Source of the DNA: Aeromicrobium sp. Root472D3
GTDB taxonomy: Bacteria; Actinomycetota; Actinomycetes; Propionibacteriales; Nocardioidaceae
Reading direction: 5' to 3'
Length of the DNA: 38,702 nt
Assembly: GCF_001426485.1 (NCBI RefSeq)
Contig: NZ_LMET01000002.1
Span: forward strand, 265,799-304,500
Shown: in pieces, positions 8,301 to 15,412 of the stretch
Layout: each line of letters starts with the position of its first letter
How positions within the stretch are numbered: the stretch's first letter is position 1
The notes under the pieces: model-generated
Seen by the model: only the letters and a program-made list of their open reading frames with translations
Databases searched by the model: none
Told to the model about the DNA's origin: nothing
Translations under genes and position numbers: made by a program

Positions 8301-9918
8301 TGATGGTGCCGGCGTCGCGGTCCCACACGATGCGGGGACGCAGCTCGGCGAACTCGTCGGACGGATAGCGGCCCGACAGCAGGTCGAGCGTGGCGTCGTA
8401 GGCCGAGCGCGGCAGCGTCGCGAACGGCGCGCTGCGGCGCACGGTGTCGAACCACTCCTCGACGTCGATGCCCTCGAGCGCCGTGGCCGCGACGGTGTGC
8501 TGGGCCAGGATGTCGAGGGGGTTGGCGGGGATGTCGAGCCGCTCGATCAGGCCGGCCTGCATGCGCGAGGTCGTGACGGCCGAGCCGAGCAGGTCGGGGC
8601 GCGACGTCGGGTAGGTGACGCCCTGCGACACCTCGCCGACCTGGTGGCCGGCTCGTCCGACGCGCTGCAGGCCGCTGGCGACCGACGGCGGCGACGACAC
8701 CTGGATGACGAGGTCGACCGCACCCATGTCGATGCCGAGCTCGAGGCTCGACGTCGCGACGACGCAGCGCAGACGGCCGGACTTGAGGTCGTCCTCGATC
8801 AGCGAGCGCTGCTCCTTGCTGACCGAGCCGTGGTGGGCCCGGGCCAGCACGAGCTCGGGGTCGTCGGACGACGCGGCGGTCGTCTGGGTGCTGCTGCCCT
8901 TCTGCGCGGGCGCGCGGGCCGACGTGGCGCCGTCGGGGGAGTCGACGTGCCCCAGGTGCGCCGCGTAGGCCTCGTTGAGGCGTGCCGTGAGCCGCTCGGA
9001 CACCCCGCGCGAGTTGACGAAGATGATCGTCGAGCGGTGGCCGAGCACGCGGTGCATGATCGCCTCCTCGACGTGCGGCCAGATGCTGCCCCGCGGCTGC
9101 TCGTCGTCACCGGGCGCGAGCGAGCGGGCGCCGCTGCCCTCGTCGCGCGGCGGCGCCGGGATCTTGGTCATGTCGTCGACCGGCACCTCGACCTCGAGCG
9201 CCAGGCGGGTTGGCGCCTCGGGGGCGACGACCGTGACCCGCGCCGAGCCGGCCAGGAAGCGGGCGACCTCGTCGTGCGGGCGGACCGTGGCGCTGAGCCC
9301 GATGCGTCGCGCCGGTGCGTCGAGCAGCGCGTCGAGCCGCTCGAGCGAGACCGCCAGGTGGGCGCCGCGCTTGGTGCCGGCGACGGCGTGGATCTCGTCG
9401 ATGATGACGGTGTCGACGTCGCGCAGCGTCTCGCGCGCCGCCGACGTCAGCATCAGGAACAGCGACTCGGGGGTCGTGATGAGGATGTCGGGCGGTCGGG
9501 TGATCAGCGCGCGCCGGTCGCGCTGGGTCGTGTCGCCCGAGCGCACGCCGACCGTGACGTCGCGGAACGAGTCGCCCCGGCGTGCCGCCGCCTGCGTGAT
9601 GCCGACCAGGGGCGACCGCAGGTTGCGCTCGACGTCGACGGCCAGCGCCTTGAGCGGCGAGATGTAGAGCACGCGGGTGCCGGGCGCCCGCTCGTCGGGC
9701 GACGGGGCCCCGGCCGGGTCGCCGGCGTGCATGAGCCGGTCGATCGCCGACAGGAACGCCGCCAGGGTCTTGCCCGAGCCGGTGGGCGCGACGACCAGGA
9801 CGTGCTCGTCGCCCTCGACGCCGAGCCAGGCACCCTCCTGCGCGGGGGTGGGCCCGTCGAACGACTCGCCGAACCACGCACGGGTGGCGGGGGCGAAGCG
9901 ATCGAGTGCCGACGTCAT
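5293..9918 (-). CDS. lhr: Large ATP-dependent DNA helicase Lhr
   Basis: 1541 residues, the length of full actinobacterial Lhr. RecA1 has APTGSGKT (44-51), TTPES (148-152), DEIH (174-177) and SAT (209-211). RecA2 has FVNSRG (300-305), ATSSLELGID (388-397) and QRVGRAGH (418-425). A winged-helix and beta-barrel Lhr core and a long C-terminal domain follow. The enzyme is a 3'-5' ssDNA translocase that unwinds RNA:DNA hybrids and DNA; in mycobacteria it is DNA-damage inducible. A low-complexity linker (about 326-353, rich in Ser, Thr, Ala, Gln) interrupts RecA2. The ATG at 9918 (MTSALDRF) is chosen over 9963 because the upstream 15 residues look like leader sequence. It overlaps nei2 by eight bases at the 3' end. 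Confidence 0.96.
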   Translation of the reverse strand: MTSALDRFAPATRAWFGESFDGPTPAQEGAWLGVEGDEHVLVVAPTGSGKTLAAFLSAIDRLMHAGDPAGAPSPDERAPGTRVLYISPLKALAVDVERNLRSPLVGITQAAARRGDSFRDVTVGVRSGDTTQRDRRALITRPPDILITTPESLFLMLTSAARETLRDVDTVIIDEIHAVAGTKRGAHLAVSLERLDALLDAPARRIGLSATVRPHDEVARFLAGSARVTVVAPEAPTRLALEVEVPVDDMTKIPAPPRDEGSGARSLAPGDDEQPRGSIWPHVEEAIMHRVLGHRSTIIFVNSRGVSERLTARLNEAYAAHLGHVDSPDGATSARAPAQKGSSTQTTAASSDDPELVLARAHHGSVSKEQRSLIEDDLKSGRLRCVVATSSLELGIDMGAVDLVIQVSSPPSVASGLQRVGRAGHQVGEVSQGVTYPTSRPDLLGSAVTTSRMQAGLIERLDIPANPLDILAQHTVAATALEGIDVEEWFDTVRRSAPFATLPRSAYDATLDLLSGRYPSDEFAELRPRIVWDRDAGTITGRPGAQRLAVTSGGTIPDRGMFGVFLAAGTEESGSRKVGELDEEMVYESRINDVFALGATSWRIQEITHDRVNVVPAFGQPARLPFWKGDAIGRPYELGEAIGAFVREASALAPDALAERTAALGLDRRAADNLGAYLRDQKEATGQVPSDRTLLVERFRDELGDWRVVLHSPFGRRVHAPWALAVAARIIERYGMDGSVVASDDGIVARIPDTETEPPGAELFVFETDELDTIVTAEVGGSALFASRFRECASRALLLPRRNPGSRAPLWQQRQRSAQLLDVARKYPSFPILLETARECLQDVYDLPALTMLSKKLTSREVQIAEVTTERASPFAQNLLFGYVAAFLYEGDTPLAERRASALTLDPTLLAELLGRAELRELLDPEVLEHLELELQRLTDDRQAKDVEGVADLLRLLGPLSSDEVRARVQPDLSGEVDGWLGELQTARRAIEVAVAGDVRWAVVEDAGRLRDALGVVVPMGVSEAHLEVVADPLLDLVSRHTRTHGPFTSADVAARFGIGVAIADQVLRRLSRDGRLTEGEFRPQATGSEWVEPGVLRRLRSRSLAAARQQVEPVDPLTFARFLPAWQGVGGTVRGTEGVLATIDQLAGLALPASSWESLVLPARVRDYSPAMLDELTSAGEVVWSGAGSLPGNDGWVQLHPADFVLRAAGAQGVEPLDPDALPATIAQALDGGGAFLFRQLVEVLGAQGPDTVDHADVAAALWDLVWSGRISNDTFAPVRTLVGRGGAHRTTRLAPRARLHGRRIRSPRVAQQGPPTVSGRWFSLTETADDPTTLQLSRAESLVGRYGVVTRGSVMAEQTPGGFAAIYRVLRELEQSGSVLRGYYIETLGAAQFGAPATVDRMRAFVLEDDRPTDAAAVTLAATDPANPYGAALPWPDRPVDEASTRHRPARKAGSLVVLHDGHLVLYLERGGKKALVFDDDPARLEAAGRSLATLVRARRMSRLTVETADGRPVASSPLGAALLEAGFEQTIKGVRIDA

Positions 9919-10031
9919 GTGCCCATCGTCCCAGCCGCCGCCGACATGTGCTCGAGACCGCATCCGGGACGGGGGTGCCGGCCGGTACGGTGGACCTTCG
10001 TCGTGCCGATCTAGCCGGGAGACCTCGCTCC

Positions 10032-10718
10032 GTGTCCGATCCGAACCCCGCGGGCCCAGCGCTCAAGCGACTCGTCGCGGCCGTCGCGGCGTGCCTCGTC
10101 GCGGTGATCGGCGTCGGCGCCGTGATGGGGTCGCGATCGGTCGCCGCCGACCTGGGCGATCGGTCCACGGCGGCGCTGCGGGCCGCCGACCTGGCCGACG
10201 TGCGCGTCGACTTCACGGGCCGCGAGGCCGAGCTCCGCGGCGGCAACGACGTCGAGGCGCGGCTCGCCGCGTCGCTGGTGCGCACCCTGCCCGGCGTCCG
10301 GCGGGTCGAGGTCGACCGCCGCCCGCGTCCTGTCGTCGCGGACGCCGCGCGCTTCGAGCTCGACCGGGCGGGCGACGACGTCGAGATCAGCGGCGCCGTC
10401 CCCTCGCCCGACGACGCCGCCGCGATCAAGGTCGCTGTCGCGACGACGCTGCGCACGACCGTCACGGGCGACGTGAGGGTCGTCCGCTCCGTGCCGTCCG
10501 AGCCGTGGGTCGCCGCCGTGCCGGACGTGCTCGAGATCGTGGCCGGGGTCGAGGGCCTGGCGCTCGACGTCCCGGGCGACGGCACGGTCGTGCTCGGCGG
10601 GCAGGTCGCCGACCGCACGACGCGCGCCCGGGTCGTCGAGCAGGTCGCGCAGGCGCTGCCGGGGCTGCGGCTCGTCCAGACGCTGCGGGTCGCGTCGGCC
10701 CCGCGGAAGGGGGCCTGA
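10032..10718 (+). CDS. BON-domain membrane-anchored protein (ArfA-like N-terminal part, no OmpA domain)
   Basis: 228 residues. A single N-terminal membrane anchor (about residues 12-35, LVAAVAACLVAVIGVGAVMG) is followed by BON-like repeats. One repeat is DVRVDFTGREAELRGGNDVEARLAASLVRTLPGVRRVEV split over strands and helix; a second runs from ARFELDRAGDDVEISGAV. A third, weaker repeat lies near the C-terminus (GTVVLGGQVADRTTRARV...LPGLRLV). This matches the first two-thirds of mycobacterial ArfA/OmpATb, but the C-terminal peptidoglycan-binding OmpA domain is absent. The GTG start has GGGAG upstream at about ten bases, and a TACGGT box lies at 9986-9991. The next gene begins four bases after the stop and encodes a sunset-domain protein, as in arf operons. 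Function is inferred to be in the cell envelope. Confidence 0.72.
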   Translation: MSDPNPAGPALKRLVAAVAACLVAVIGVGAVMGSRSVAADLGDRSTAALRAADLADVRVDFTGREAELRGGNDVEARLAASLVRTLPGVRRVEVDRRPRPVVADAARFELDRAGDDVEISGAVPSPDDAAAIKVAVATTLRTTVTGDVRVVRSVPSEPWVAAVPDVLEIVAGVEGLALDVPGDGTVVLGGQVADRTTRARVVEQVAQALPGLRLVQTLRVASAPRKGA

Positions 10719-10721
10719 ACG

Positions 10722-11180
10722 ATGTCGGGGTACACGATCGGCGAGATCGGCCTGTGGCTGCTGCTCGCCGCGGCGCTCGGCTTCGTGCTGGGCTGGCTCG
10801 TGCGCGAGCTGGTGCTGCGGGCGCGGCACCAGCCGACCCCGGCTCCGGCACCGACCCCGGCTCCCGCTCCGGCACCGACCCCGACGCCCGCACCCGAGGT
10901 CGTGACGGTGGAGGGGGCCGCGCCGGAGCCGGCGGCCGGGCCGCCGGCCTCCGAGCCCGACGCGCGACCGCCGATCGTCCCCGGCCCGCACCCCGGTTCG
11001 GCGCTCCCGCTGGCCGACGGCGCCGCCCCCTCGGACGAGTACGTCGTCAAGGTCAGCCGCGGCTCGAAGATCTACCACGCGTCGACGAGCCCCGCCTTCG
11101 CCCGCACGACCGCCGCGCTGTGGTTCACGAGCGCCGAGGCCGCTGAGCAGGCGGGTCTGCGCCGCCCCAAGAACGGCTGA
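10722..11180 (+). CDS. Sunset-domain membrane protein (ArfC-like accessory protein)
   Basis: 152 residues. One membrane segment (about 11-27, LWLLLAAALGFVLGW) and a basic flank (RELVLRARH) are followed by a Pro/Ala repeat region (PTPAPAPTPAPAPAPTPTPAP, split here as PTPAPAPTPA and PAPAPTPTPAP, about 39-59). After a disordered linker comes a C-terminal module VKVSRGSKIYH...SPAF...TAALWFTSAEAAEQAGLRR, which is the sunset domain. In mycobacteria and relatives such proteins follow ArfA and are annotated as channel accessory proteins; here they follow the OmpA-less BON protein. The topology is N-in, with the proline-rich linker and sunset domain probably outside. The function of the sunset domain is not firmly known. 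The ATG is four bases after the upstream stop, so an operon is clear. Confidence 0.75.
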   Translation: MSGYTIGEIGLWLLLAAALGFVLGWLVRELVLRARHQPTPAPAPTPAPAPAPTPTPAPEVVTVEGAAPEPAAGPPASEPDARPPIVPGPHPGSALPLADGAAPSDEYVVKVSRGSKIYHASTSPAFARTTAALWFTSAEAAEQAGLRRPKNG

Positions 11181-11236
11181 CGCCCCGACAGAGTGGCACC
11201 ACCGCCAGGCCCGTCGCGTGAGGCATGCTGTCGCCC

Positions 11237-12256
11237 ATGAAGCTGCGTCTCGTCGCGGCGGTGTCCGCCGCTGCCCTGGCCCTGTCCGCGTGCTCGTCGT
11301 CCTCGTCGGACGGCGGCGAGAAGCCCGCGGCCCCCGACGCGTCCGCGGCCACCGCCACCCCGCTCGTCGAGATCTCACCGCTCACGGGCCTGGCGCTCTC
11401 GAAGGGACGACCCGACAACCCCGTCTTCGTCGTCAAGATCGAGAACACCGCGGCCGGTGCCCCGCAGTACGGTCTGGACAAGGCCGATCTCGTGCTCGAG
11501 GAGCTCGTCGAGGGCGGGTTGACCCGCCTCGCGGCGTTCTTCTACTCCAGCATCCCGTCGAAGGTCGGCCACGTCCGGTCGCTGCGCACCAGCGACATCG
11601 GCATCGCCGGCCCCGTCGGCGGCCAGATCGTCGCCTCGGGCGGCGCCAACGGCGCCTACAACAAGGTCGAGAAGTCCGGCATCACGGTCTTCTCGGAGGA
11701 CGCCGGATCCGCCGGCTTCAGCAGCGACCCCGCCAAGTACCGCCCGTACAACCGGTTGATCAACCTCAAGACGGTCGCCAAGAAGGCCAAGCGCAGCACG
11801 ATCAAGGGCCCGTACCTGCCGTGGACGCCCGCCGACGCGCCCGCCGCCGCTGCCGCTGCCGCGACCGGCAGGGCGGCGACGTCGGCGACGGTGCGGTTCT
11901 CGAACGCGACGTCGACGACGTGGAAGCTGGCCGGCGGCAAGTGGACGCGCACCAACGGGCACGCTGCCCCGAACAAGGACTTCGAGGCCGACACGATGGT
12001 CGTCGTGTTCGCCAAGGTCGGCGACGCGGGCTACACCGATCCGGCCGGCAACCCCGTCCCCGAGACGGTATTCGAGGGCAAGGGCGACGCCATGGTGTTC
12101 CACGGCGGTCAGGTCGACACCGTGACGTGGCGCAAGCCGAGCCTCGACGAGGGGCTGTCGTTCACGGCGGCCGACGGCTCGCCCTACACGATCGATCCGG
12201 GCAAGGTGTTCATCGAGCTCGTGCCGAAGGACGCCGGCTCGGTCACGCTGCGCTGA
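11237..12256 (+). CDS. DUF3048 (YerB-like) lipoprotein
   Basis: 339 residues. The signal sequence MKLRLVAAVSAAALALSAC ends in the lipobox LSAC (Cys19), so the mature protein is lipid-anchored outside the membrane. The DUF3048 N-terminal domain is visible as PLTGLALSKGRPDNPVFVVK and the Tyr/Asp-rich stretch YGLDKADLVLEELVEGGLTR. The C-terminal half matches the DUF3048 C-terminal domain (FSNATSTTWKL, MVFHGGQVDTVTW, SPYTIDPGKVFIELV). The function of the family is not established. The start at 11237 fits the signal peptide and is preceded by a CATGCT box (11224-11229) seven bases upstream, suggesting leaderless transcription. A Pro/Ala-rich insert (ADAPAAAAAAATG) lies between the two domains. Confidence 0.88.
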   Translation: MKLRLVAAVSAAALALSACSSSSSDGGEKPAAPDASAATATPLVEISPLTGLALSKGRPDNPVFVVKIENTAAGAPQYGLDKADLVLEELVEGGLTRLAAFFYSSIPSKVGHVRSLRTSDIGIAGPVGGQIVASGGANGAYNKVEKSGITVFSEDAGSAGFSSDPAKYRPYNRLINLKTVAKKAKRSTIKGPYLPWTPADAPAAAAAAATGRAATSATVRFSNATSTTWKLAGGKWTRTNGHAAPNKDFEADTMVVVFAKVGDAGYTDPAGNPVPETVFEGKGDAMVFHGGQVDTVTWRKPSLDEGLSFTAADGSPYTIDPGKVFIELVPKDAGSVTLR

Positions 12257-12280
12257 GCGGCACGGCGTCCGCGCCGGCCC

Positions 12281-12940
12281 TCACTCGACGGTCGGCAGGA
12301 GCCGCAGACCGGCCAGCAGGGCGCCGATCGTGGCCTGGACGTCGTCACTGGCGGCCTCCGGGTCCTCCGCGTCGGAGACGTACTCCGACGCCGACCGGAT
12401 GGCGCCGTAGAACACCGCCGTGAACGCCTCGCCGAGCTGGTCGGCGTTGCCGAGATCGGCCAGGAGCTCCTCGACGATGCTCTGCACGATGCCGTACGAC
12501 GACGCCTTCTCGGCCTCCTGCCAGCGCTCGTGCCCGAGTGCCACGGGGCCCTCCTGCATGCAGATGCGACGGAACTCGGGCTGGCGGCACACCTCGAGGA
12601 ACTTCTGCAGGCCCGTCTGGGCGCGCTCCCACGGGTCCTTCGACGTGTTGATGGCCTTGCCGATCTCGGTCGTCGTGGACTCCTGAACGCGCAGGAAGAC
12701 GTTCTCGAACAGGGCCAGCTTGCTGGGGAAGTGGTGGTAGAGCGCACCCTTGGTGACCCGTGCGGCGGCGACGACCTCGTCGAGCGAGGTGCCGGCGTAG
12801 CCGTGGTCGGTGAACAGGGTCGTGGCGCTGTCGAGCAGGGCCCGCTTGGTGCTGGAGGAGTAGTCCTGCCGCCGCGAGGTCTTGGTGGTCTTGCGGGCGG
12901 TGCGCAGGACGCTCTTGGTCACGCGTGCGGGGTGGGACAT
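12281..12940 (-). CDS. TetR/AcrR family transcriptional regulator
   Basis: 219 residues. A basic N-terminal extension (about 30 residues, RTARKTTKTSRRQ) precedes the TetR DNA-binding domain. This starts at RALLDSATTLFTDHGY, with the helix-turn-helix TSLDEVVAAARVTKGALYHHF. The C-terminal ligand domain has no close match that I recognise. It is divergent from the uncharacterised gene at 13081. The 140-bp space holds three TAC[CT]-N3-[AG]GTA palindromes that are the likely operator, so it probably represses its neighbour and perhaps itself. A TAGACT box (12948-12953, minus strand) seven bases before the ATG suggests a leaderless message. The ligand is unknown. Confidence 0.9.
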   Translation of the reverse strand: MSHPARVTKSVLRTARKTTKTSRRQDYSSSTKRALLDSATTLFTDHGYAGTSLDEVVAAARVTKGALYHHFPSKLALFENVFLRVQESTTTEIGKAINTSKDPWERAQTGLQKFLEVCRQPEFRRICMQEGPVALGHERWQEAEKASSYGIVQSIVEELLADLGNADQLGEAFTAVFYGAIRSASEYVSDAEDPEAASDDVQATIGALLAGLRLLPTVE

Positions 12941-12984
12941 GGGTCCGAGTCTACGGGGACGCGCGCGTCGTGCGCCGAATCACA

Positions 12985-13046
12985 TACCTGCGGTTTGCCA
13001 TGGCCCGGACGCCCCAACATACTGAGAGTACGTACCGAGGGTATGT
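12985..13046. promoter_or_regulatory. Probable TetR operator with three palindromic sites and divergent-gene promoter
   Basis: Three copies of an 11-bp palindrome with consensus TAC[CT]-N3-[AG]GTA lie here: TACCTGCGGTT (12985-12995, one mismatch), TACTGAGAGTA (13020-13030) and TACCGAGGGTA (13033-13043). The last two are 13 bp centre to centre and together form a 30-bp inverted repeat with ACATAC and GTATGT ends (13017-13046). A good plus-strand promoter, TTGCCA (12995-13000), 17 bp, CATACT (13018-13023), overlaps the sites. Bound repressor would block RNA polymerase at the gene starting at 13081. Confidence 0.7.
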
Positions 13047-13080
13047 GGCCCCGGTCCGACGGACCAGAAAGGAGCACACC

Positions 13081-13593
13081 ATGACCTGGGATGCTTACAA
13101 CCGTCGCAAGAACGCCCTCCGCGAGATGCTGGAGGTCGCCGACCGGCGCCCCGGCACGACGCTCACCGAGCTGCTCGACACGGCCGACGGGGCCCGCGAG
13201 GCCTTCCCGACCGAGACCGATGCGCTGTTCGACCTGCAGATGACCTGGTTCCAGCGACTCAGCGGCCAGATGGACCGCCTGCTGTCCGGCGACTCCGAGA
13301 CGCCCGAGCTCGTCCCCGTCACGGCGTGGGTCACGACCGCGGCCGAGCTGCCCGGCGCCCGCGCCCTGCTCGACGCCCACCGCGACGACCCCGCGCTGCG
13401 CAAGGCGATCGCCAAGGAGCTGGCCTACCTCGCGATCTCCGCCGGCTCGGTCGTCGGCGCCGACCTGACGACGCACGGTCGTCGCATCCAGGAGACCGCC
13501 CGCGAGCAGCTCGCGGCGGCCCCGGTCGTCCCGCTCCGGGACGACGCCCGGCCGGGTCTGATCACGCGCCTGCGCAACGCGATCGCCGCCTGA
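13081..13593 (+). CDS. Uncharacterised cytoplasmic protein under TetR control
   Basis: 170 residues, not recognised. No signal peptide or membrane segment is seen and the sequence looks fully helical. The order is an N-terminal charged helix (TWDAYNRRKNALREMLEVAD), a region with LTELLDTADGAREAF, a central helical stretch around TWFQRLSGQMDRLL, then a segment ARALLDAHRDDPALRKAIAKELAYLAISAG. It ends with a short amphipathic helix (PGLITRLRNAIAA) that could be an association or membrane-touching tail. The ATG is well supported by AAAGGAG eight bases upstream, one of the best Shine-Dalgarno sequences in the window. The promoter overlaps the TetR operator. It is the only gene between the TetR gene and a bidirectional terminator, so it is probably the main target of the regulator. 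Confidence 0.8.
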   Translation: MTWDAYNRRKNALREMLEVADRRPGTTLTELLDTADGAREAFPTETDALFDLQMTWFQRLSGQMDRLLSGDSETPELVPVTAWVTTAAELPGARALLDAHRDDPALRKAIAKELAYLAISAGSVVGADLTTHGRRIQETAREQLAAAPVVPLRDDARPGLITRLRNAIAA

Positions 13594-13608
13594 GCGGACC
13601 CCACTCGT

Positions 13609-13648
13609 CCCCGTCCGGCACGCTCCCTCCCTCCTGTGCCGGGCGGGG
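13609..13648. terminator. Bidirectional terminator between convergent genes
   Basis: A 13-bp stem (13609-13621 with 13636-13648, one G-U pair) closes a 14-base C/T-rich loop. It lies 15 bases after the plus-strand stop and 45 bases from the minus-strand merR stop. It can serve both convergent transcripts. No T tract is present. Confidence 0.65.
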
Positions 13649-13692
13649 ATCTCCGCCTCCAGGCGGGCGGGGCCGGGCAGGGCTCGAGCCGC

Positions 13693-14460
13693 CTAGTGGC
13701 GCTGTGACGCCAGGCCGGTGATCTGCTCGCCGATCTCGACGTCGATCGACTGGCGGAACTCGCTGCGGAACACGCCGAGCGTGACCTGGCTGGCGATCGG
13801 CAGCAGCCCGTCGACCAGCGCGATGATGCGCTCCCAGTCGTCCTCGGGGAAGCCGGCGTCGATGAACGGCTGGATCAGCTCGGTGACGACGTCGCGCACG
13901 AACGTGTCGGTGATGGCCCGCAGGTGCTCCTGCAGCGTCGGGAACAGGCCGATGACGGTGCTGGGCGCCAGCCCCATCGACACCGCGGCGGCGCCGGCCC
14001 GGACGACGGCGGGCTCGACGAGCCTCACGCGGTCGCCCTCGAGGGCCTCGACCAGGCCCAGCTCGACCATCGAGTCGACGAGGGAGGCGTCGCGCGCCAC
14101 GCCGGCCAGTGCCGCGAGGTCGTCGCGCGACATGATCTCGGCCTCGTCCGCCTCGGGCAGGTCGAGGATCGTCATCAGGTCGAGCGTGTGTCCCGCGGCG
14201 CTCTGCGGTGCGCTCTGGATCGCCTTCTCGACCGCGGCGAGCGTGAAGCCCCGGTCGAGCAGCTGCCGGATGAGCTGGAGGCGCTGGAGGTGCTCGCGGT
14301 TGTAGTAGCCCGTGCGCCCGGCCAGCCGGGGGGCCTCGATGAGACCGCGCCCCGCGTAGGCCCGCACGTTGCGCACCGTCATCTGTGCCCGTGCCGCGAG
14401 CTCGTCGACCGTGTACTCCTGAGGGGCGTTCTCCTCGGGGGAGGTGGCGTCGGCGGGCAT
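13693..14460 (-). CDS. MerR family transcriptional regulator
   Basis: 255 residues. The N-terminal MerR winged helix runs from YTVDELAARAQMTVRNVRAY through GLIEAPRLAGRTGYYNREHLQRLQLI. A dimerisation helix follows (RQLLDRGFTLAAVEKAIQ). The remaining 150 residues form a helical effector domain without a cysteine or obvious metal site, so a small organic ligand or none is likely. The regulator is divergent from yqgE. A TATGAT box (14467-14472, minus strand) stands six bases before the ATG, and no Shine-Dalgarno sequence is visible, so the mRNA is probably leaderless. The promoters of this gene and yqgE are about 40 bp apart and could both be controlled by it. Confidence 0.88.
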   Translation of the reverse strand: MPADATSPEENAPQEYTVDELAARAQMTVRNVRAYAGRGLIEAPRLAGRTGYYNREHLQRLQLIRQLLDRGFTLAAVEKAIQSAPQSAAGHTLDLMTILDLPEADEAEIMSRDDLAALAGVARDASLVDSMVELGLVEALEGDRVRLVEPAVVRAGAAAVSMGLAPSTVIGLFPTLQEHLRAITDTFVRDVVTELIQPFIDAGFPEDDWERIIALVDGLLPIASQVTLGVFRSEFRQSIDVEIGEQITGLASQRH

Positions 14461-14525
14461 GGACGCATCATAGGCCGCAGGGTGGCTCCTGCCGTGCCGA
14501 GCGTCGCGGGGGCATGATGGACGCC

Positions 14526-15086
14526 ATGGACGAGCTGATCGGCAGGCTGCTGGTGGCGACCCCGGCGATCGACTCGGGGCCGTTCCTGCGCAGCGTCGTC
14601 TTCGTGCTCGACCACGACGCCGACGGGACCCTCGGCGTCATCGTCAACCGCCCGCTGCCGTCCGACGTCGAGGACGTCCTGCCCGACTGGGCGGGGCTCG
14701 TCAACGCGCCCGTGTGTCTGTTCGACGGCGGTCCGGTGGGGGTCGACTCGGCGCTCGGCCTGGGCATCGTGGCCGATCCGTCGGACGACCCCGCGGCTCC
14801 CGCGGGCTGGCGTCGCATGACCGGCCGGGTGGGCCTGGTCGACCTCGACGGGCCCGTGCCCGCCGGCACCGAGCTGATCGGCATGCGGGTCTTCGCGGGG
14901 TACGCCGGCTGGGGTCCGGGGCAGCTGGCCGACGAGCTCGACGAGGGCGCGTGGATGGTCGTCGACGCACGTGACAAGGACCTCATCTCGCCCCAGCCCG
15001 AGCTGCTGTGGCGCGAGGTGCTGCGACGCCAGGAGGGCGACGTCCGGTTCTGGGCGACATTCCCGGACGACCCGTCGACCAACTAG
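14526..15086 (+). CDS. YqgE/AlgH family protein
   Basis: 186 residues. The family signature is spread over GRLLVATPAI, FLRSVVFVLDHDADGTLGVIVNRP, CLFDGGPVG and MRVFAGYAGWGPGQLADEL. YqgE/AlgH proteins are widespread cytoplasmic proteins without a settled biochemical role. The ATG at 14526 is chosen because a CATGAT box (14513-14518) lies seven bases before it; in-frame ATGs at 14514 and 14517 would add three or four residues and have a weak G-rich sequence upstream. It is divergent from merR and is followed after 44 bp by the DUF3039-helicase pair on the same strand, though that pair has its own promoter-like box. Confidence 0.92.
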   Translation: MDELIGRLLVATPAIDSGPFLRSVVFVLDHDADGTLGVIVNRPLPSDVEDVLPDWAGLVNAPVCLFDGGPVGVDSALGLGIVADPSDDPAAPAGWRRMTGRVGLVDLDGPVPAGTELIGMRVFAGYAGWGPGQLADELDEGAWMVVDARDKDLISPQPELLWREVLRRQEGDVRFWATFPDDPSTN

Positions 15087-15118
15087 GTCATCGACTAGGA
15101 CGTGCCGGTCGAGGTCGT

Positions 15119-15124
15119 TAGACT
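15119..15124 (+). promoter_or_regulatory. Leaderless -10 box of the DUF3039-helicase pair
   Basis: TAGACT ends six bases before the GTG start at 15131, with no Shine-Dalgarno sequence in between, so transcription should begin at or next to the start codon. A -35 box is not evident. Confidence 0.5.
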
Positions 15125-15130
15125 CCTCGC

Positions 15131-15412
15131 GTGGCTTTCTTCCAGCGTGGTTCGCAGACGGCTCTCGACGAGCGCACCGACGAGCGCGTCGACCAGCGCA
15201 CCGAGGAGGGCGATCACGAGAAGTTCTCGCACTACGTCCCCAAGGCCGAGCTGACCGAGGCGATGGTCATGGGCACCCCGGTGATCGCGCTGTGCGGCAA
15301 GGTCTGGACGCCGAGTCGCGACCCGCAGCGCTTCCCGGTCTGCCCCGAGTGCAAGGACATCTGGGAGAGCATGGACAAGGGCGACGAGGGGGACGGCTCG
15401 GGTGACGCGTAG
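15131..15412 (+). CDS. DUF3039 family protein (small Cys-containing protein)
   Basis: 93 residues. The N-terminal half is charged and flexible (LDERTDERVDQRTEEGDHE). The conserved core is KFSHYVPKAELTEAMVMGTPVIALCGKVW followed by PSRDPQRFPVCPECKDIWE, which identifies DUF3039. Cys55, Cys71 and Cys74, perhaps with His34, could bind one zinc ion. The C-terminus is acidic. The function of the family is unknown. The start is GTG at 15131. Its last codons overlap the GTG of the helicase gene (15402) by 11 bases, so the two are translationally coupled; as I recall, DUF3039 sits next to this helicase in many actinobacteria. A role as helicase partner is inference. Confidence 0.9.
   Translation: MAFFQRGSQTALDERTDERVDQRTEEGDHEKFSHYVPKAELTEAMVMGTPVIALCGKVWTPSRDPQRFPVCPECKDIWESMDKGDEGDGSGDA

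Noticed and set aside
6784..10014. Long open frame on the plus strand opposite lhr, over 1000 codons
   Set aside because: It is antisense to a helicase with all motifs and has the Arg/Gly/Val/Asp-rich composition of a mirror frame in GC-rich DNA; no domain is visible.
10832..10900. Tandem-looking C/G repeat
   Set aside because: It encodes a Pro/Ala linker in the sunset-domain protein, in frame, with varied codons; not an independent DNA repeat.
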